DNA of 64,000 bases from Rhodococcus sp. P1Y. GTDB taxonomy: Bacteria; Actinomycetota; Actinomycetes; Mycobacteriales; Mycobacteriaceae. Positions 16,774 to 24,686 of the stretch are shown here, one piece after another (position 1 is the first letter of the stretch; every line of letters starts with the position of its first letter). A program made the position numbers and the translations under genes. The stretch lies in the NCBI RefSeq assembly GCF_003641205.1, contig NZ_CP032762.1, positions 4,526,001 through 4,590,000 on the forward strand, in the 5' to 3' direction. Below the pieces are notes generated by a model, which searched no databases, was not told where the DNA came from, and worked only from the letters and a program-made list of their open reading frames with translations.

Positions 16774-16787
16774 TGAACTACGGTTCA
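16774..16787. promoter_or_regulatory. TGAAC-N4-GTTCA palindrome, copy 6 (candidate TetR operator)
   Basis: TGAACTACGGTTCA is a perfect copy located 55 bp upstream of the thiolase gene, in the divergent region shared with the acyl-CoA dehydrogenase pair. Confidence 0.6.
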
Positions 16788-16842
16788 AATATTCGAGTCA
16801 GCTTTCGCAGGTACCACGCCGCAGTGGTCGAAAAGAGGAAAA

Positions 16843-18012
16843 ATGAACGAAGCAGTCATCGTCGACGCAGTCAGGACCCCCGTCGGCACCGCGAAAAAGG
16901 GAGCACTGCGCTTCACCACTGCCGAAGACCTGGCCACTCACGTCCTGACGCAATCCGTTCGACGGTCGGGAATCGATCCTGACAGCGTCGACGATGTCAT
17001 GTTGGCCGAGTCCTACTACGGCGGCGGGGATCTAGCTCGGTACGCGGCCGTGGCGGCAGGCATGCAAGACGTCCCCGGCCTCGCGCTGAACCGACACTGC
17101 GCCGGCGGCCTCTCTGCTGTGGCGCTGGCTGCAGCCACCATTCGGGCCGGCATGGACGACATCGTGGTGGCAGGCGGAGTGCAATCGTCCTCCACCGCCC
17201 CGAAATCGCTGTGGCCCGTCTTCGGCACCGAGGACACCGAAATTCGCCACGCGCCCACCTTCCCGTACAGGGGCGACGCGCGTGACGACACGACGTTGTC
17301 GGTCGGCTGGAACATCGCTCAGAAGTACGGCTTGACCCGCGAGGACATGGACGCCTGGGCTGTGCGGTCACATCACCGGGCCATTGCAGCGATCGATGCC
17401 GGTAGTTTCGACGACGAGATCGCGCCGATCGACGTTACTTCGCCGGATGGGTCGGTCACCCAGTTCGCAGTCGACGAACATCCGAGGCGAACCACGTCGA
17501 TAGAAAAGGCTGCGTCGGTGAAACCCGTGCACCCCGAGATCGAAGGGTTTTCGATCACCGCTGCGAATGCCAGCGGAGCCAACGACGCAGCGGCAGCCCT
17601 CATGGTGACCAGCGCCGACAAGGCCGCCGCACTCGGCATATCGGCCATGGCGACCGTTCGAGCGTGGGCATCGGTCGGCGTCGACCCCAAGTACACGGGC
17701 GACGGGGGCCTGCAGGCAATCGATCGAGTCCTTCGACGCGCAGATCTGAAAATCTCCGACATTCACCTGTGGGAGATAAACGAAGCGTTCGCATCGGTAC
17801 CCGTCGCGGCTTGCCGTCAATTCGGCATCGACGAGGACCTCGTCAACGTGCACGGTAGCGGATGCAGCCTCGGCCACCCGATCGCAGCAAGCGGTGCCCG
17901 AATGCTCACCACCCTTACCCACGAGCTTCGCCGACGTGGGGGCGGCATCGGCGTGGCGGCGATGTGCGCGGGCGGCGGCCAAGGCGGCGCCGTGATCGTC
18001 GAAGTGCATTGA
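16843..18012 (+). CDS. Thiolase (acetyl-CoA C-acyltransferase)
   Basis: A 389-residue degradative-type thiolase. All catalytic elements are present: nucleophile Cys86 in NRHCAGG, His345 in GHPIAASG and Cys375 in MCAGGGQGG. It should release acetyl-CoA or propionyl-CoA from a 3-ketoacyl-CoA. The ATG follows AGAGGAAAA. It is the first gene of a five-gene rightward operon that also contains a small barrel protein, an SDR, a DoxX protein and a flavoprotein reductase, behind a perfect TGAAC palindrome. Confidence 0.94.
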   Translation: MNEAVIVDAVRTPVGTAKKGALRFTTAEDLATHVLTQSVRRSGIDPDSVDDVMLAESYYGGGDLARYAAVAAGMQDVPGLALNRHCAGGLSAVALAAATIRAGMDDIVVAGGVQSSSTAPKSLWPVFGTEDTEIRHAPTFPYRGDARDDTTLSVGWNIAQKYGLTREDMDAWAVRSHHRAIAAIDAGSFDDEIAPIDVTSPDGSVTQFAVDEHPRRTTSIEKAASVKPVHPEIEGFSITAANASGANDAAAALMVTSADKAAALGISAMATVRAWASVGVDPKYTGDGGLQAIDRVLRRADLKISDIHLWEINEAFASVPVAACRQFGIDEDLVNVHGSGCSLGHPIAASGARMLTTLTHELRRRGGGIGVAAMCAGGGQGGAVIVEVH

Positions 18013-18048
18013 GCAGAAATCACATTCGAATCTCGAGGAAGGACTGAC

Positions 18049-18402
18049 ATGGCCAAAGCACTGCTTCTCGCTTGGTCGACTCCTGCGTCCGAGGAGTCGA
18101 TCGACGAATTCAACCGCTGGTACGACGAATTGCACATACCCCAGACGAAACAGGCGGTGCCCTCGATCGGCACCGTCACTCGCTATCGCCTTGCGGACCC
18201 GTCTGGTTCGACATCACCCACCCGCTTTCTCACGGTGTACGAACTCGACGAATCGGACGTGGAGCGCGCCAACGAAGTACTCATGGACGCGGCGAAGAAC
18301 GGACGGCTCGACGCTACGGAAACCATGGACCGAACAATCGATCCACCGAAGCTCGAGTGGTACGTCCAACACACGAGCAGTACTGATCAACAGGAGAAGT
18401 AG
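18049..18402 (+). CDS. Small dimeric alpha/beta-barrel-type protein (EthD-like), function unknown
   Basis: A 117-residue protein with an FNRWYDELHIPQTKQ segment near its N-terminus. A WYdelHIP-type motif is typical of small ferredoxin-fold, dimeric-barrel proteins (EthD/DUF4286-like) found in catabolic operons. No cofactor motif is visible. The ATG follows GAGGAAGGA, and the stop codon immediately precedes the next ATG, so it is co-translated with the SDR. A binding, tautomerase or decarboxylase role is possible; I cannot say which. Confidence 0.75.
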   Translation: MAKALLLAWSTPASEESIDEFNRWYDELHIPQTKQAVPSIGTVTRYRLADPSGSTSPTRFLTVYELDESDVERANEVLMDAAKNGRLDATETMDRTIDPPKLEWYVQHTSSTDQQEK

Positions 18403-19170
18403 ATGCAACTGAAGCAGTCGTCAGCGCTCGTGTTCGGCGGCGCCGGAGGATTCGGCGAGGCAACCGTGCGGCGCCTCGTCGCAGCCGGCGCACACGTCGT
18501 CATCGCCGATCTCGCCGAGGACAAGGGGAAAACCCTCGAAGCCGAACTCGGTGACGGCGTCCGATTCGTCTCGACCGATGTCACGAGCGAAGATTCAGTC
18601 AAGGCTGCGGTCGACGCCGCGGTGGAGTTTGCGCCACTACGGTCCTGCGTCGTCGTGCACGGCGGGCCCGCCGCGGGACGACGGATGCTCAATCGTGCCG
18701 GGGAGACCTATGCACTGGAGACGTTCCGACGCACGGTCGACATATTCCTGACTGGCACGTTCAACGTGATGAGTCAGGCTGCGGCAGCGATGGCCAAGAA
18801 CGAGCCCGGAGAATCCGGCCAGCGCGGGGTGATCGTGACCACCGCGAGCATTGCGGGCTTCGAGGGGCAAGTGGGCCAGACGGATTACTCCGCTGCAAAG
18901 GGCGGCGTGATCAGCCTGACTCTCACGGCTGCCCGTGACCTGGCACCGGTCGGGGTCAGGGTGATGAGCATCGCGCCGGGAACGTTCTTCACACCCGCTT
19001 TCAGAATGACCGAGGAAGACGCGCAGGCCAAGTGGGGGCCGACGGTTCCGAACCCGAAACGTATGGGCCATGTAGACGAATACGCCCGTCTGGCTCAAGA
19101 CATCATCGAAAACGACTACCTCAACGGCACCGTCATCCGGATCGACGGCGCGTTGCGCTTCAACGTTTGA
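18403..19170 (+). CDS. SDR family oxidoreductase (HSD17B10-like)
   Basis: A 255-residue short-chain dehydrogenase with a glycine-rich GGAGGFG motif (12-18) in place of TGxxxGxG and the catalytic set Ser149, Tyr162, Lys166. The overall pattern, including the APGTFFTPAF segment, resembles type 10 17-beta-HSD/3-hydroxyacyl-CoA dehydrogenases, so a beta-oxidation dehydrogenase step just before the operon's thiolase is a good guess. CAGGAGAAG precedes the ATG. The gene begins directly after the stop of the small barrel protein. Confidence 0.88.
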   Translation: MQLKQSSALVFGGAGGFGEATVRRLVAAGAHVVIADLAEDKGKTLEAELGDGVRFVSTDVTSEDSVKAAVDAAVEFAPLRSCVVVHGGPAAGRRMLNRAGETYALETFRRTVDIFLTGTFNVMSQAAAAMAKNEPGESGQRGVIVTTASIAGFEGQVGQTDYSAAKGGVISLTLTAARDLAPVGVRVMSIAPGTFFTPAFRMTEEDAQAKWGPTVPNPKRMGHVDEYARLAQDIIENDYLNGTVIRIDGALRFNV

Positions 19171-19202
19171 GTTCAACACGTGATCTACGCGAAAGGTCGA
19201 CG

Positions 19203-19724
19203 ATGACCAAGCTCCCCGACAGTCCGGGCCTCGAAGCGGTCCGGCTGCTGATCCGAGGCACCGTGGGCGCAACCATGGTTGCCCACGGCCTCAAACACGG
19301 TCGCAGCCTGAAGGGCACTGCCGGGTGGTTCGGTTCCATCGGCTTCCGACAGCCGGAACTGCAGGCCCGCGCCAGCGCTGTCGTCGAGGTGGGTGCAGGG
19401 GTTGCGCTCGTCGCGGGTGCTGCTACCCCGTTCGCGGCCGCAGCAGTCGTCGGCACCATGGCTGTCGCTGCGCGATCCGTTCACGCGCCCAACGGATTCT
19501 TCATCACGTCCGAGGGATGGGAGTACGTCATGAACCTGTCGGTCGCTGCAATCGCTCTCTCCGGTCTCGGCCCCGGACGGTGGAGCGCCGACCGCCGCTT
19601 GGGCTGGGACCGAGCACTGCATGGTGGCCGCGCAACTGCCCTCACCACGGCACTGGGCCTCGGGGCAGCTGCAGCGCAATTGGCGGCGTTCTACCGTGAC
19701 CCAGAAACGGAAGCCCGGCCATGA
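19203..19724 (+). CDS. DoxX family membrane protein
   Basis: A 173-residue protein with about four hydrophobic segments (for example GTVGATMVAHGLKH, then two alanine/valine-rich spans around residues 60-90, and one near residue 150). The pattern fits the DoxX family of small inner-membrane proteins. The ATG follows AAAGGTCG. Its last four bases overlap the start of the flavoprotein reductase, which suggests stoichiometric co-expression, perhaps of a membrane-linked redox unit. Function in the pathway is unknown. Confidence 0.78.
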   Translation: MTKLPDSPGLEAVRLLIRGTVGATMVAHGLKHGRSLKGTAGWFGSIGFRQPELQARASAVVEVGAGVALVAGAATPFAAAAVVGTMAVAARSVHAPNGFFITSEGWEYVMNLSVAAIALSGLGPGRWSADRRLGWDRALHGGRATALTTALGLGAAAAQLAAFYRDPETEARP

Positions 19725-20929
19725 CGACTGCTCCGGGCCACATCCTGGTGATCGGCGCCGGCCTCGGTGGCATTCGAACCATCGAGGCACTTCGGCAACA
19801 GGGGTTCACCGGCCGGCTGTCATTGGTCGGTTCGGAGACCCATCTCCCCTATGACAGGCCACCGTTGTCGAAGCAGGTGTTGTCCGGTCAGTGGGAACCC
19901 GAGAAGACCCGGCTCGTAAACGACGAAGCGCTGGCCGGGCTGGCGGTCGATACCTACCTCGGCCGACCGGTGATCCAACTGGACGGTGACGCAGTACGCC
20001 TATCCGACGGTGCGTCGATCACCGCCGATATCTTCGTCATCGCCACCGGCTCGAAGGCTCGGCGTCTTCCGGGTCAGCCTGAGGCGATGACCACGCTACG
20101 GACACTCGACGACGCCATAACGCTGCGGTCACGACTCACCGAGGCAAGCTCCGCCCTCATTGTCGGTGCGGGATTCATCGGAACCGAGATCGCCAGTGCT
20201 GCAGTCGGTCACGGTGTCTCGGTCACGATGATCGAAGCAATGGCTGTTCCTTTCGCTCGGACACTCGGAACCGAGGTCGGGCAACTGTCCGCGCGGCTCA
20301 TCCGTGAGAACGGCGTAGACCTGCAATGCGGTGTTGCCTTGCGGGAGTTCGTCGACGCGGACTCAGGCGTGGCGCTTACGCTCGAAGACGGATCGCAGCA
20401 CCGAGCCGATATCGGAGTCGTCGGCATCGGCGGCACCGCCGACGTCGAATGGCTGGTGAAGACACCGTTGATCGTCGACAACGGCATCCGATGTGACTCC
20501 ACTGGCCGTGCCTACGGGGCAGACAATGTGTGGGCACTGGGCGATGCTGCAGCGTGGCTCGATCCAGTCGCGGATCGGCATGTCAGATGCGAGCATTGGA
20601 ACTCCACCATCTCGCAAGCGAGGTCGGTGGCCGCGTCGATTCTCGGTGTCACTCCGGATGCGCAGCCGGTGCCCTATTTCTGGTCCGACCAGTTCGGTCT
20701 GAAGATTCAGGCTTTCGGACATACCGCAGGCACGGACACCGTCGAACAGTTGCATGGCGACGGCCTCTCCGGTGGGCCGGTCAAGGGCACTGTTCTCGGG
20801 CACTTCGCCGACAACCGTCTGATTGCCGTTACCGCGTTCGGCGCACCTCGCCATGCGATGAAGTATCGGCAGCACATCGAGAACGGTTCGACCCGTTCCG
20901 ACACGGTCGAAGTCGCCGCCGGCGTCTGA
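19721..20929 (+). CDS. FAD-dependent NAD(P)H:ferredoxin/rubredoxin reductase-type oxidoreductase
   Basis: A 402-residue two-dinucleotide-domain flavoprotein. The FAD motif is GAGLGG (12-17), the NAD(P)H domain begins at LIVGAGFIGTE, and a WALGDAAAW segment closes the FAD site. The family reduces ferredoxins or rubredoxins that serve Rieske or P450 oxygenases. The Rieske oxygenase at 34671-36050 has no reductase next to it, so this protein may serve it, but no ferredoxin gene is in the window. It is the last gene of the thiolase operon. Confidence 0.9.
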   Translation: MTTAPGHILVIGAGLGGIRTIEALRQQGFTGRLSLVGSETHLPYDRPPLSKQVLSGQWEPEKTRLVNDEALAGLAVDTYLGRPVIQLDGDAVRLSDGASITADIFVIATGSKARRLPGQPEAMTTLRTLDDAITLRSRLTEASSALIVGAGFIGTEIASAAVGHGVSVTMIEAMAVPFARTLGTEVGQLSARLIRENGVDLQCGVALREFVDADSGVALTLEDGSQHRADIGVVGIGGTADVEWLVKTPLIVDNGIRCDSTGRAYGADNVWALGDAAAWLDPVADRHVRCEHWNSTISQARSVAASILGVTPDAQPVPYFWSDQFGLKIQAFGHTAGTDTVEQLHGDGLSGGPVKGTVLGHFADNRLIAVTAFGAPRHAMKYRQHIENGSTRSDTVEVAAGV

Positions 20930-20945
20930 ATTCGCGACCCGCCGG

Positions 20946-21590
20946 TCAGCGCGAGACCGGCGCGTGCCACAGCCCGAACAGCGCGTCGATCAGGTTGGTA
21001 CCGACCTCGTCCCAAGTCGGTGCCTTCTCGGTGCGTTGGTCTGCCATGAGGCGCTCCTGGTCCGCGATCACGTGAATCATGAGCGTACGAGCCATTTCTC
21101 CGCGCGAAGCACGCACGTCGCTCGGGAGATCCGGTATACATCGACGCATTCCTGCCAAGGTTCGCTGCAACGCCGGCGAGGCGAGTGACTCGTCCTGCAT
21201 GATGATGCGCAAATTCGGGTCGGTGAGGATCTGAGCACTGAAGCGCGCATACCACGTCGGATTGCCCAATTCCGCGAGGTGATCCGTGGAGGGACGCACC
21301 AAACAGGTCAGCCAATCACGTAGGTCTTTCGAAGCACCCCGCTCATCGAGATGCCGAATGCGAATGGCGTCCACCCTGGCCATATGTTTCTTCACGATGG
21401 CGTGTATCAAGTCTGCTTTGGTTCCGAAGTGGTATCCGACCGCCGCGTTGTTCCCCTGCCCCGCGGCCTCGCTGACCTGCCGGTTGGATACTGCGAAGAC
21501 GCCGAGCTCGGCAAACAACCGCTCGGCTTCGGTCATGATCGCCTCACGAGTGTCCGAGGCGCGCGTTGAACGCATCTTGATATCGCTCAC
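20946..21590 (-). CDS. TetR family transcriptional regulator
   Basis: A 214-residue TetR-type regulator with an N-terminal helix-turn-helix (about residues 15-60, including AERLFAELGVFAVSNRQVSEAAG). It starts at GTG only four bases after the stop of the MFS transporter gene, so the two form one operon and the regulator probably controls the transporter. The divergent region upstream of the transporter holds two imperfect inverted repeats. The C-terminal domain gives no clue about the ligand. Confidence 0.88.
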   Translation of the reverse strand: MSDIKMRSTRASDTREAIMTEAERLFAELGVFAVSNRQVSEAAGQGNNAAVGYHFGTKADLIHAIVKKHMARVDAIRIRHLDERGASKDLRDWLTCLVRPSTDHLAELGNPTWYARFSAQILTDPNLRIIMQDESLASPALQRTLAGMRRCIPDLPSDVRASRGEMARTLMIHVIADQERLMADQRTEKAPTWDEVGTNLIDALFGLWHAPVSR

Positions 21591-21594
21591 GAGG

Positions 21595-23094
21595 TCAGCC
21601 TACGGTCGGTTGGGCGTCGACCTGTCCACGGCGAGTCGACGCCGGCATCGGTTCGCGGACGTCTCGACCGGGCGCTTCGTACCGAGGCAGAAATAACGTC
21701 AGTACGAGGGCGAGGACTCCGGCGCCTGCTGCGACCGCCATGACGAGTCTGAATGCACTGTCCGAGGGAAGTGTCAGTCCACCTGCGGTGACAGTCATCT
21801 GAGCCAGAATGACACCCGCAAGAGCACTTGCGAACGATGTACCGAGAGATCGCATCAGTGTGTTCAAACTGATGGCCGCTCCCGTTTCCGACGTCGGAAC
21901 CGCTGCCATGATCAATGCCGGCATCGCGCCGTATGCCATACCTGTGCCCGCTCCGATGATGCTCGTCATCAAGATCATCTGCCATACGGCGTTCATCATG
22001 AAGACACCGATCAGGTATCCCGCAGTGATGACCACAGCACCGCACAGCAGCGTGACCTTGGGGCCCACCGCTCGTGTGATCCCAGACGACAGCGGCGCTA
22101 CCGCCATCATCACCAATCCCGATGGTGCCATGACCAGACCCGCTACGAGCATCGACTGACCGAGCCCGAACCCGGTGTCCCTGGGAAGTTGCAGAACTTG
22201 CGGGACCACCAGCGTCATGGCGAACATGGCAAATCCGAAAGCGATCGAAGCGAGATTGGTGAACAGCACCTGCTTGCGCACACTGATACGTAGATCCACC
22301 AATGGCCGTGCGACGCGCAGCTCCCACCAGCCGAATGTCACGAAGGCGGCAGCGGCGATGCCGAATGCTGCCAACGTCGAAATACTCGCCCACCCCCAAC
22401 CACCACCCCTCGAGATACCCAGCAGCAGGGCGGCCAGACCAATGGACAACAAGAAGGCCCCCCCGAAATCGAAGGAGCCGCCGGTACGTACGTCGGATTC
22501 GGGTACGCACGTGACGACGAGCACGGCAGCGAGCAGACCGAGGGTCGCCGCCACCCAGAACAGATAGTGCCAATCCGTGTATTCCGCAATGATTGCCGAA
22601 GCGGGAAGGCCCAGCGCGCCACCCACACCCAGAGAGGCGCTCATGACGGCGATGGAACCCGGCAGTTTGCGGGCGGGGATCACATCGCGCATCACGCTGA
22701 TTCCCAGGGGTATGACGCCCGCCGCGAGTCCTTGCAAGGCACGTCCGACGATCAACGGCACCACGCTGGTGCTCAGAGCACCCACAACAGAACCTGCGAT
22801 CAACAACGCCAAGCTGACCAGCATCATGCGCCGCTTGCCGAACATGTCGCCGAGCCGCCCCATCGTGGGCACGGCAACGGCAGCAGCCAGCAACGTCGAA
22901 GTTATGACCCAGGCGGTATCCGCTGCCGGCGCGTTCAGCAGCGTCGGGAACTGCGGAATGAGTGGTACGACGAGCGTGTGCATGACAGCGACAACGATCC
23001 CGGCGAACGCCAAGACTGCCACTACGACGCCGGTGGTCGGCACCTCTGCGGTATCGACCGTCGCTGTAGGGGTTCCACTGCTCGAATCGGTCAT
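21595..23094 (-). CDS. MFS drug/solute transporter (DHA2, 14-TM type)
   Basis: A 499-residue integral membrane protein with about 14 hydrophobic segments and the MFS motif A segment GRLGDMFGKRRMM after TM2. Length and topology fit the DHA2 proton-antiport family. It likely exports a toxic substrate or intermediate, though uptake cannot be excluded. The ATG at 23094 is preferred because GGAGCG lies six bases upstream; the frame extends 14 codons further. A longer overlapping frame on the same strand is a shadow. It is the first gene of an operon with the TetR gene. Confidence 0.9.
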   Translation of the reverse strand: MTDSSSGTPTATVDTAEVPTTGVVVAVLAFAGIVVAVMHTLVVPLIPQFPTLLNAPAADTAWVITSTLLAAAVAVPTMGRLGDMFGKRRMMLVSLALLIAGSVVGALSTSVVPLIVGRALQGLAAGVIPLGISVMRDVIPARKLPGSIAVMSASLGVGGALGLPASAIIAEYTDWHYLFWVAATLGLLAAVLVVTCVPESDVRTGGSFDFGGAFLLSIGLAALLLGISRGGGWGWASISTLAAFGIAAAAFVTFGWWELRVARPLVDLRISVRKQVLFTNLASIAFGFAMFAMTLVVPQVLQLPRDTGFGLGQSMLVAGLVMAPSGLVMMAVAPLSSGITRAVGPKVTLLCGAVVITAGYLIGVFMMNAVWQMILMTSIIGAGTGMAYGAMPALIMAAVPTSETGAAISLNTLMRSLGTSFASALAGVILAQMTVTAGGLTLPSDSAFRLVMAVAAGAGVLALVLTLFLPRYEAPGRDVREPMPASTRRGQVDAQPTVG

Positions 23095-23132
23095 CAAACG
23101 CTCCATGACTTCGGGTCGCGACATCGAATAAA

Positions 23133-23153
23133 TCAATCGACTGACTTAATTGA
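23133..23153. promoter_or_regulatory. Imperfect inverted repeat in the MFS/SDR divergent promoter region
   Basis: A 21-bp element with end half-sites TCAAT and ATTGA, seven of ten positions complementary, lies 38 bp upstream of the MFS start. It is a candidate operator for the TetR protein at 20946-21590. No second copy was seen. Confidence 0.3.
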
Positions 23154-23191
23154 AACATCGCGCGACACATTCATCAAGTGCACGTTCCCCG

Positions 23192-23214
23192 AACACCGGA
23201 CATCGTTCGGTGTT
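23192..23214. promoter_or_regulatory. Inverted repeat AACACCG-N9-CGGTGTT upstream of the SDR gene
   Basis: Seven-base arms with a nine-base spacer, 57 bp upstream of the SDR start. It could be an operator or a leader hairpin. The sequence does not match the TGAAC sites. Confidence 0.3.
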
Positions 23215-23271
23215 GCAGGGACCGACTCTCGTAGCGTCGCAGACGAATACATCGATACAGGAGGACAGCAC

Positions 23272-24012
23272 ATGTCACTGCAGGGCAAAGTTGCCGTGGT
23301 TACCGGCGGCGCACGAGGCATCGGCAAAGCCATCGCCCTTCGATTGGCGGAGGACGGCGCGACAGTAATCGTGTGGGACCTCGACGAAGCCGGCGCCGAA
23401 AACGTTGCGACGTCGATCGTAGACAACGGCGGACAAGCGATGGCTGTCGGCGCGAATGCCGCAGACGCGGCCGCTATCGCTGCCGCCGGTGCACGCATCC
23501 GTGAAAACTTCGGTGCCGTCTCAATTTTGGTGAACAACGCCGGGATCAGCGCGTTCGATTCATTTTTGAGCATCACCGAAGAACTGTGGGACCGGGTGCA
23601 GGGAATCAATCTCAAGGGCCCGTTCCTCTGCAGCCAACAATTCCTCCCGGACATGCTCGACGGTGGCTGGGGGCGGGTTATCAACATCTCGTCGTCCTCG
23701 GCTCAGACCGGCGCACCCTGGATGACCCACTACGCCGCCTCCAAAGGTGGCGTGATCGGGTTTACCAAGTCGTTGGCAATGGAGTTCGCCGCCGAGGGCA
23801 TCACCGTCAACCACGTCCCTCCGGGATTCGTGGACACACCGATGCTGCGCGACTCACCTGTCGACGTCGATCAGCACGCCTTGACGACGCCGATGAAGCG
23901 GGCTGGGCGCCCGGAGGACATCGCCGCAGCCGTGGCGTACCTCGCGTCGAACGATGCCGGCTACGTGACCGGTCAGACCATCAGCGTGAACGGTGGACGC
24001 TACCTGGTCTGA
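23272..24012 (+). CDS. SDR family oxidoreductase
   Basis: A 246-residue classical SDR with TGGARGIG near residue 11, an NNAG motif and a YAASKGG catalytic segment. GGAGGACAGCAC gives a strong ribosome site before the ATG. The C-terminal GQTISVNGG segment is typical. It is a single-gene unit diverging from the MFS operon, and its 3' end overlaps the end of a convergent TetR gene by 13 bp. Likely an alcohol or hydroxyacyl dehydrogenase; substrate not predictable. Confidence 0.9.
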   Translation: MSLQGKVAVVTGGARGIGKAIALRLAEDGATVIVWDLDEAGAENVATSIVDNGGQAMAVGANAADAAAIAAAGARIRENFGAVSILVNNAGISAFDSFLSITEELWDRVQGINLKGPFLCSQQFLPDMLDGGWGRVINISSSSAQTGAPWMTHYAASKGGVIGFTKSLAMEFAAEGITVNHVPPGFVDTPMLRDSPVDVDQHALTTPMKRAGRPEDIAAAVAYLASNDAGYVTGQTISVNGGRYLV

Positions 24013-24647
24013 TTCGGTCTCGGAGCCACGCGCGCGGGACCACCCCGTGACGCCATTTCGAGTAACCGGAAGAAACCTGTCACCGCATCCGGCATGTCTA
24101 TCGCGGGGTCGAAGAGCCATTGAAGCTTGAGACCGTCCTGCAATGCCAGAAGCAAGGTGGCAAGCACGTCGGGCGCAATGTCCGAGACCATCGATCCCTG
24201 CCGCTGCATTCTGTCGAATGCAGCGGCAGTGATGGTATGTGCGTAGGCCTGGCGTCCGCGATGAAAGTCGTGATCGGGATGATCAGGCTCGGCCGCGACG
24301 GCGGCATTCCGAATGTACAGCGGGATGAGGCCGGGCACATCTCGGTGATGACGAATCACCCGCAAGAAAGATGCCGCAAGACTCGCTGGACTATCGCCGC
24401 TCCCGCGCGCCCGCGTAGCGAATCGATCGACGTCGAAAGCATCACTGCGCCTGAGTATCTCCGCGAACAGATCATCTTTCGTCCCGAAGTGGTGTAGCAG
24501 ACCGGATCGACTCATACCGACCGCGTCGGCCAACTCACGCACAGTGGCGCCGCTGTAGCCGACCCGCGCAACGACCGTCAGCGCCACCGCAAGGATTTCC
24601 TCGCGCCGCGCTTCGCCATTGCGATATGGTCCCCGTTCAGCCACCAC
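24000..24647 (-). CDS. TetR family transcriptional regulator
   Basis: A 215-residue TetR-type regulator. The DNA-binding region (about residues 13-58) includes ARVGYSGATVRELADAVG and SRSGLLHHFGTKDDL. It begins with tandem GTG codons and lies 39 bp downstream of an aldehyde dehydrogenase gene in the same direction, so it is probably the last gene of the TauD/CMD/aldehyde dehydrogenase operon and may control it. The ligand is unknown. Confidence 0.87.
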   Translation of the reverse strand: MVAERGPYRNGEARREEILAVALTVVARVGYSGATVRELADAVGMSRSGLLHHFGTKDDLFAEILRRSDAFDVDRFATRARGSGDSPASLAASFLRVIRHHRDVPGLIPLYIRNAAVAAEPDHPDHDFHRGRQAYAHTITAAAFDRMQRQGSMVSDIAPDVLATLLLALQDGLKLQWLFDPAIDMPDAVTGFFRLLEMASRGGPARVAPRPNQTR

Positions 24648-24686
24648 CCGAGCGTATCTGGGTCCCAGACGGCGCCGACAAGGGCA

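Noticed and set aside
21587..23170. 527-codon frame overlapping the MFS transporter on the same strand
   Set aside because: It is longer than the transporter frame, but its translation is charged, His/Arg/Gly-rich and without membrane segments; the MFS frame has motif A and about 14 hydrophobic spans.
22567..23271. Plus-strand extension upstream of the SDR at 23272
   Set aside because: It runs antisense through the transporter gene. The strong GGAGGA site and the SDR N-terminus fix the start at 23272.
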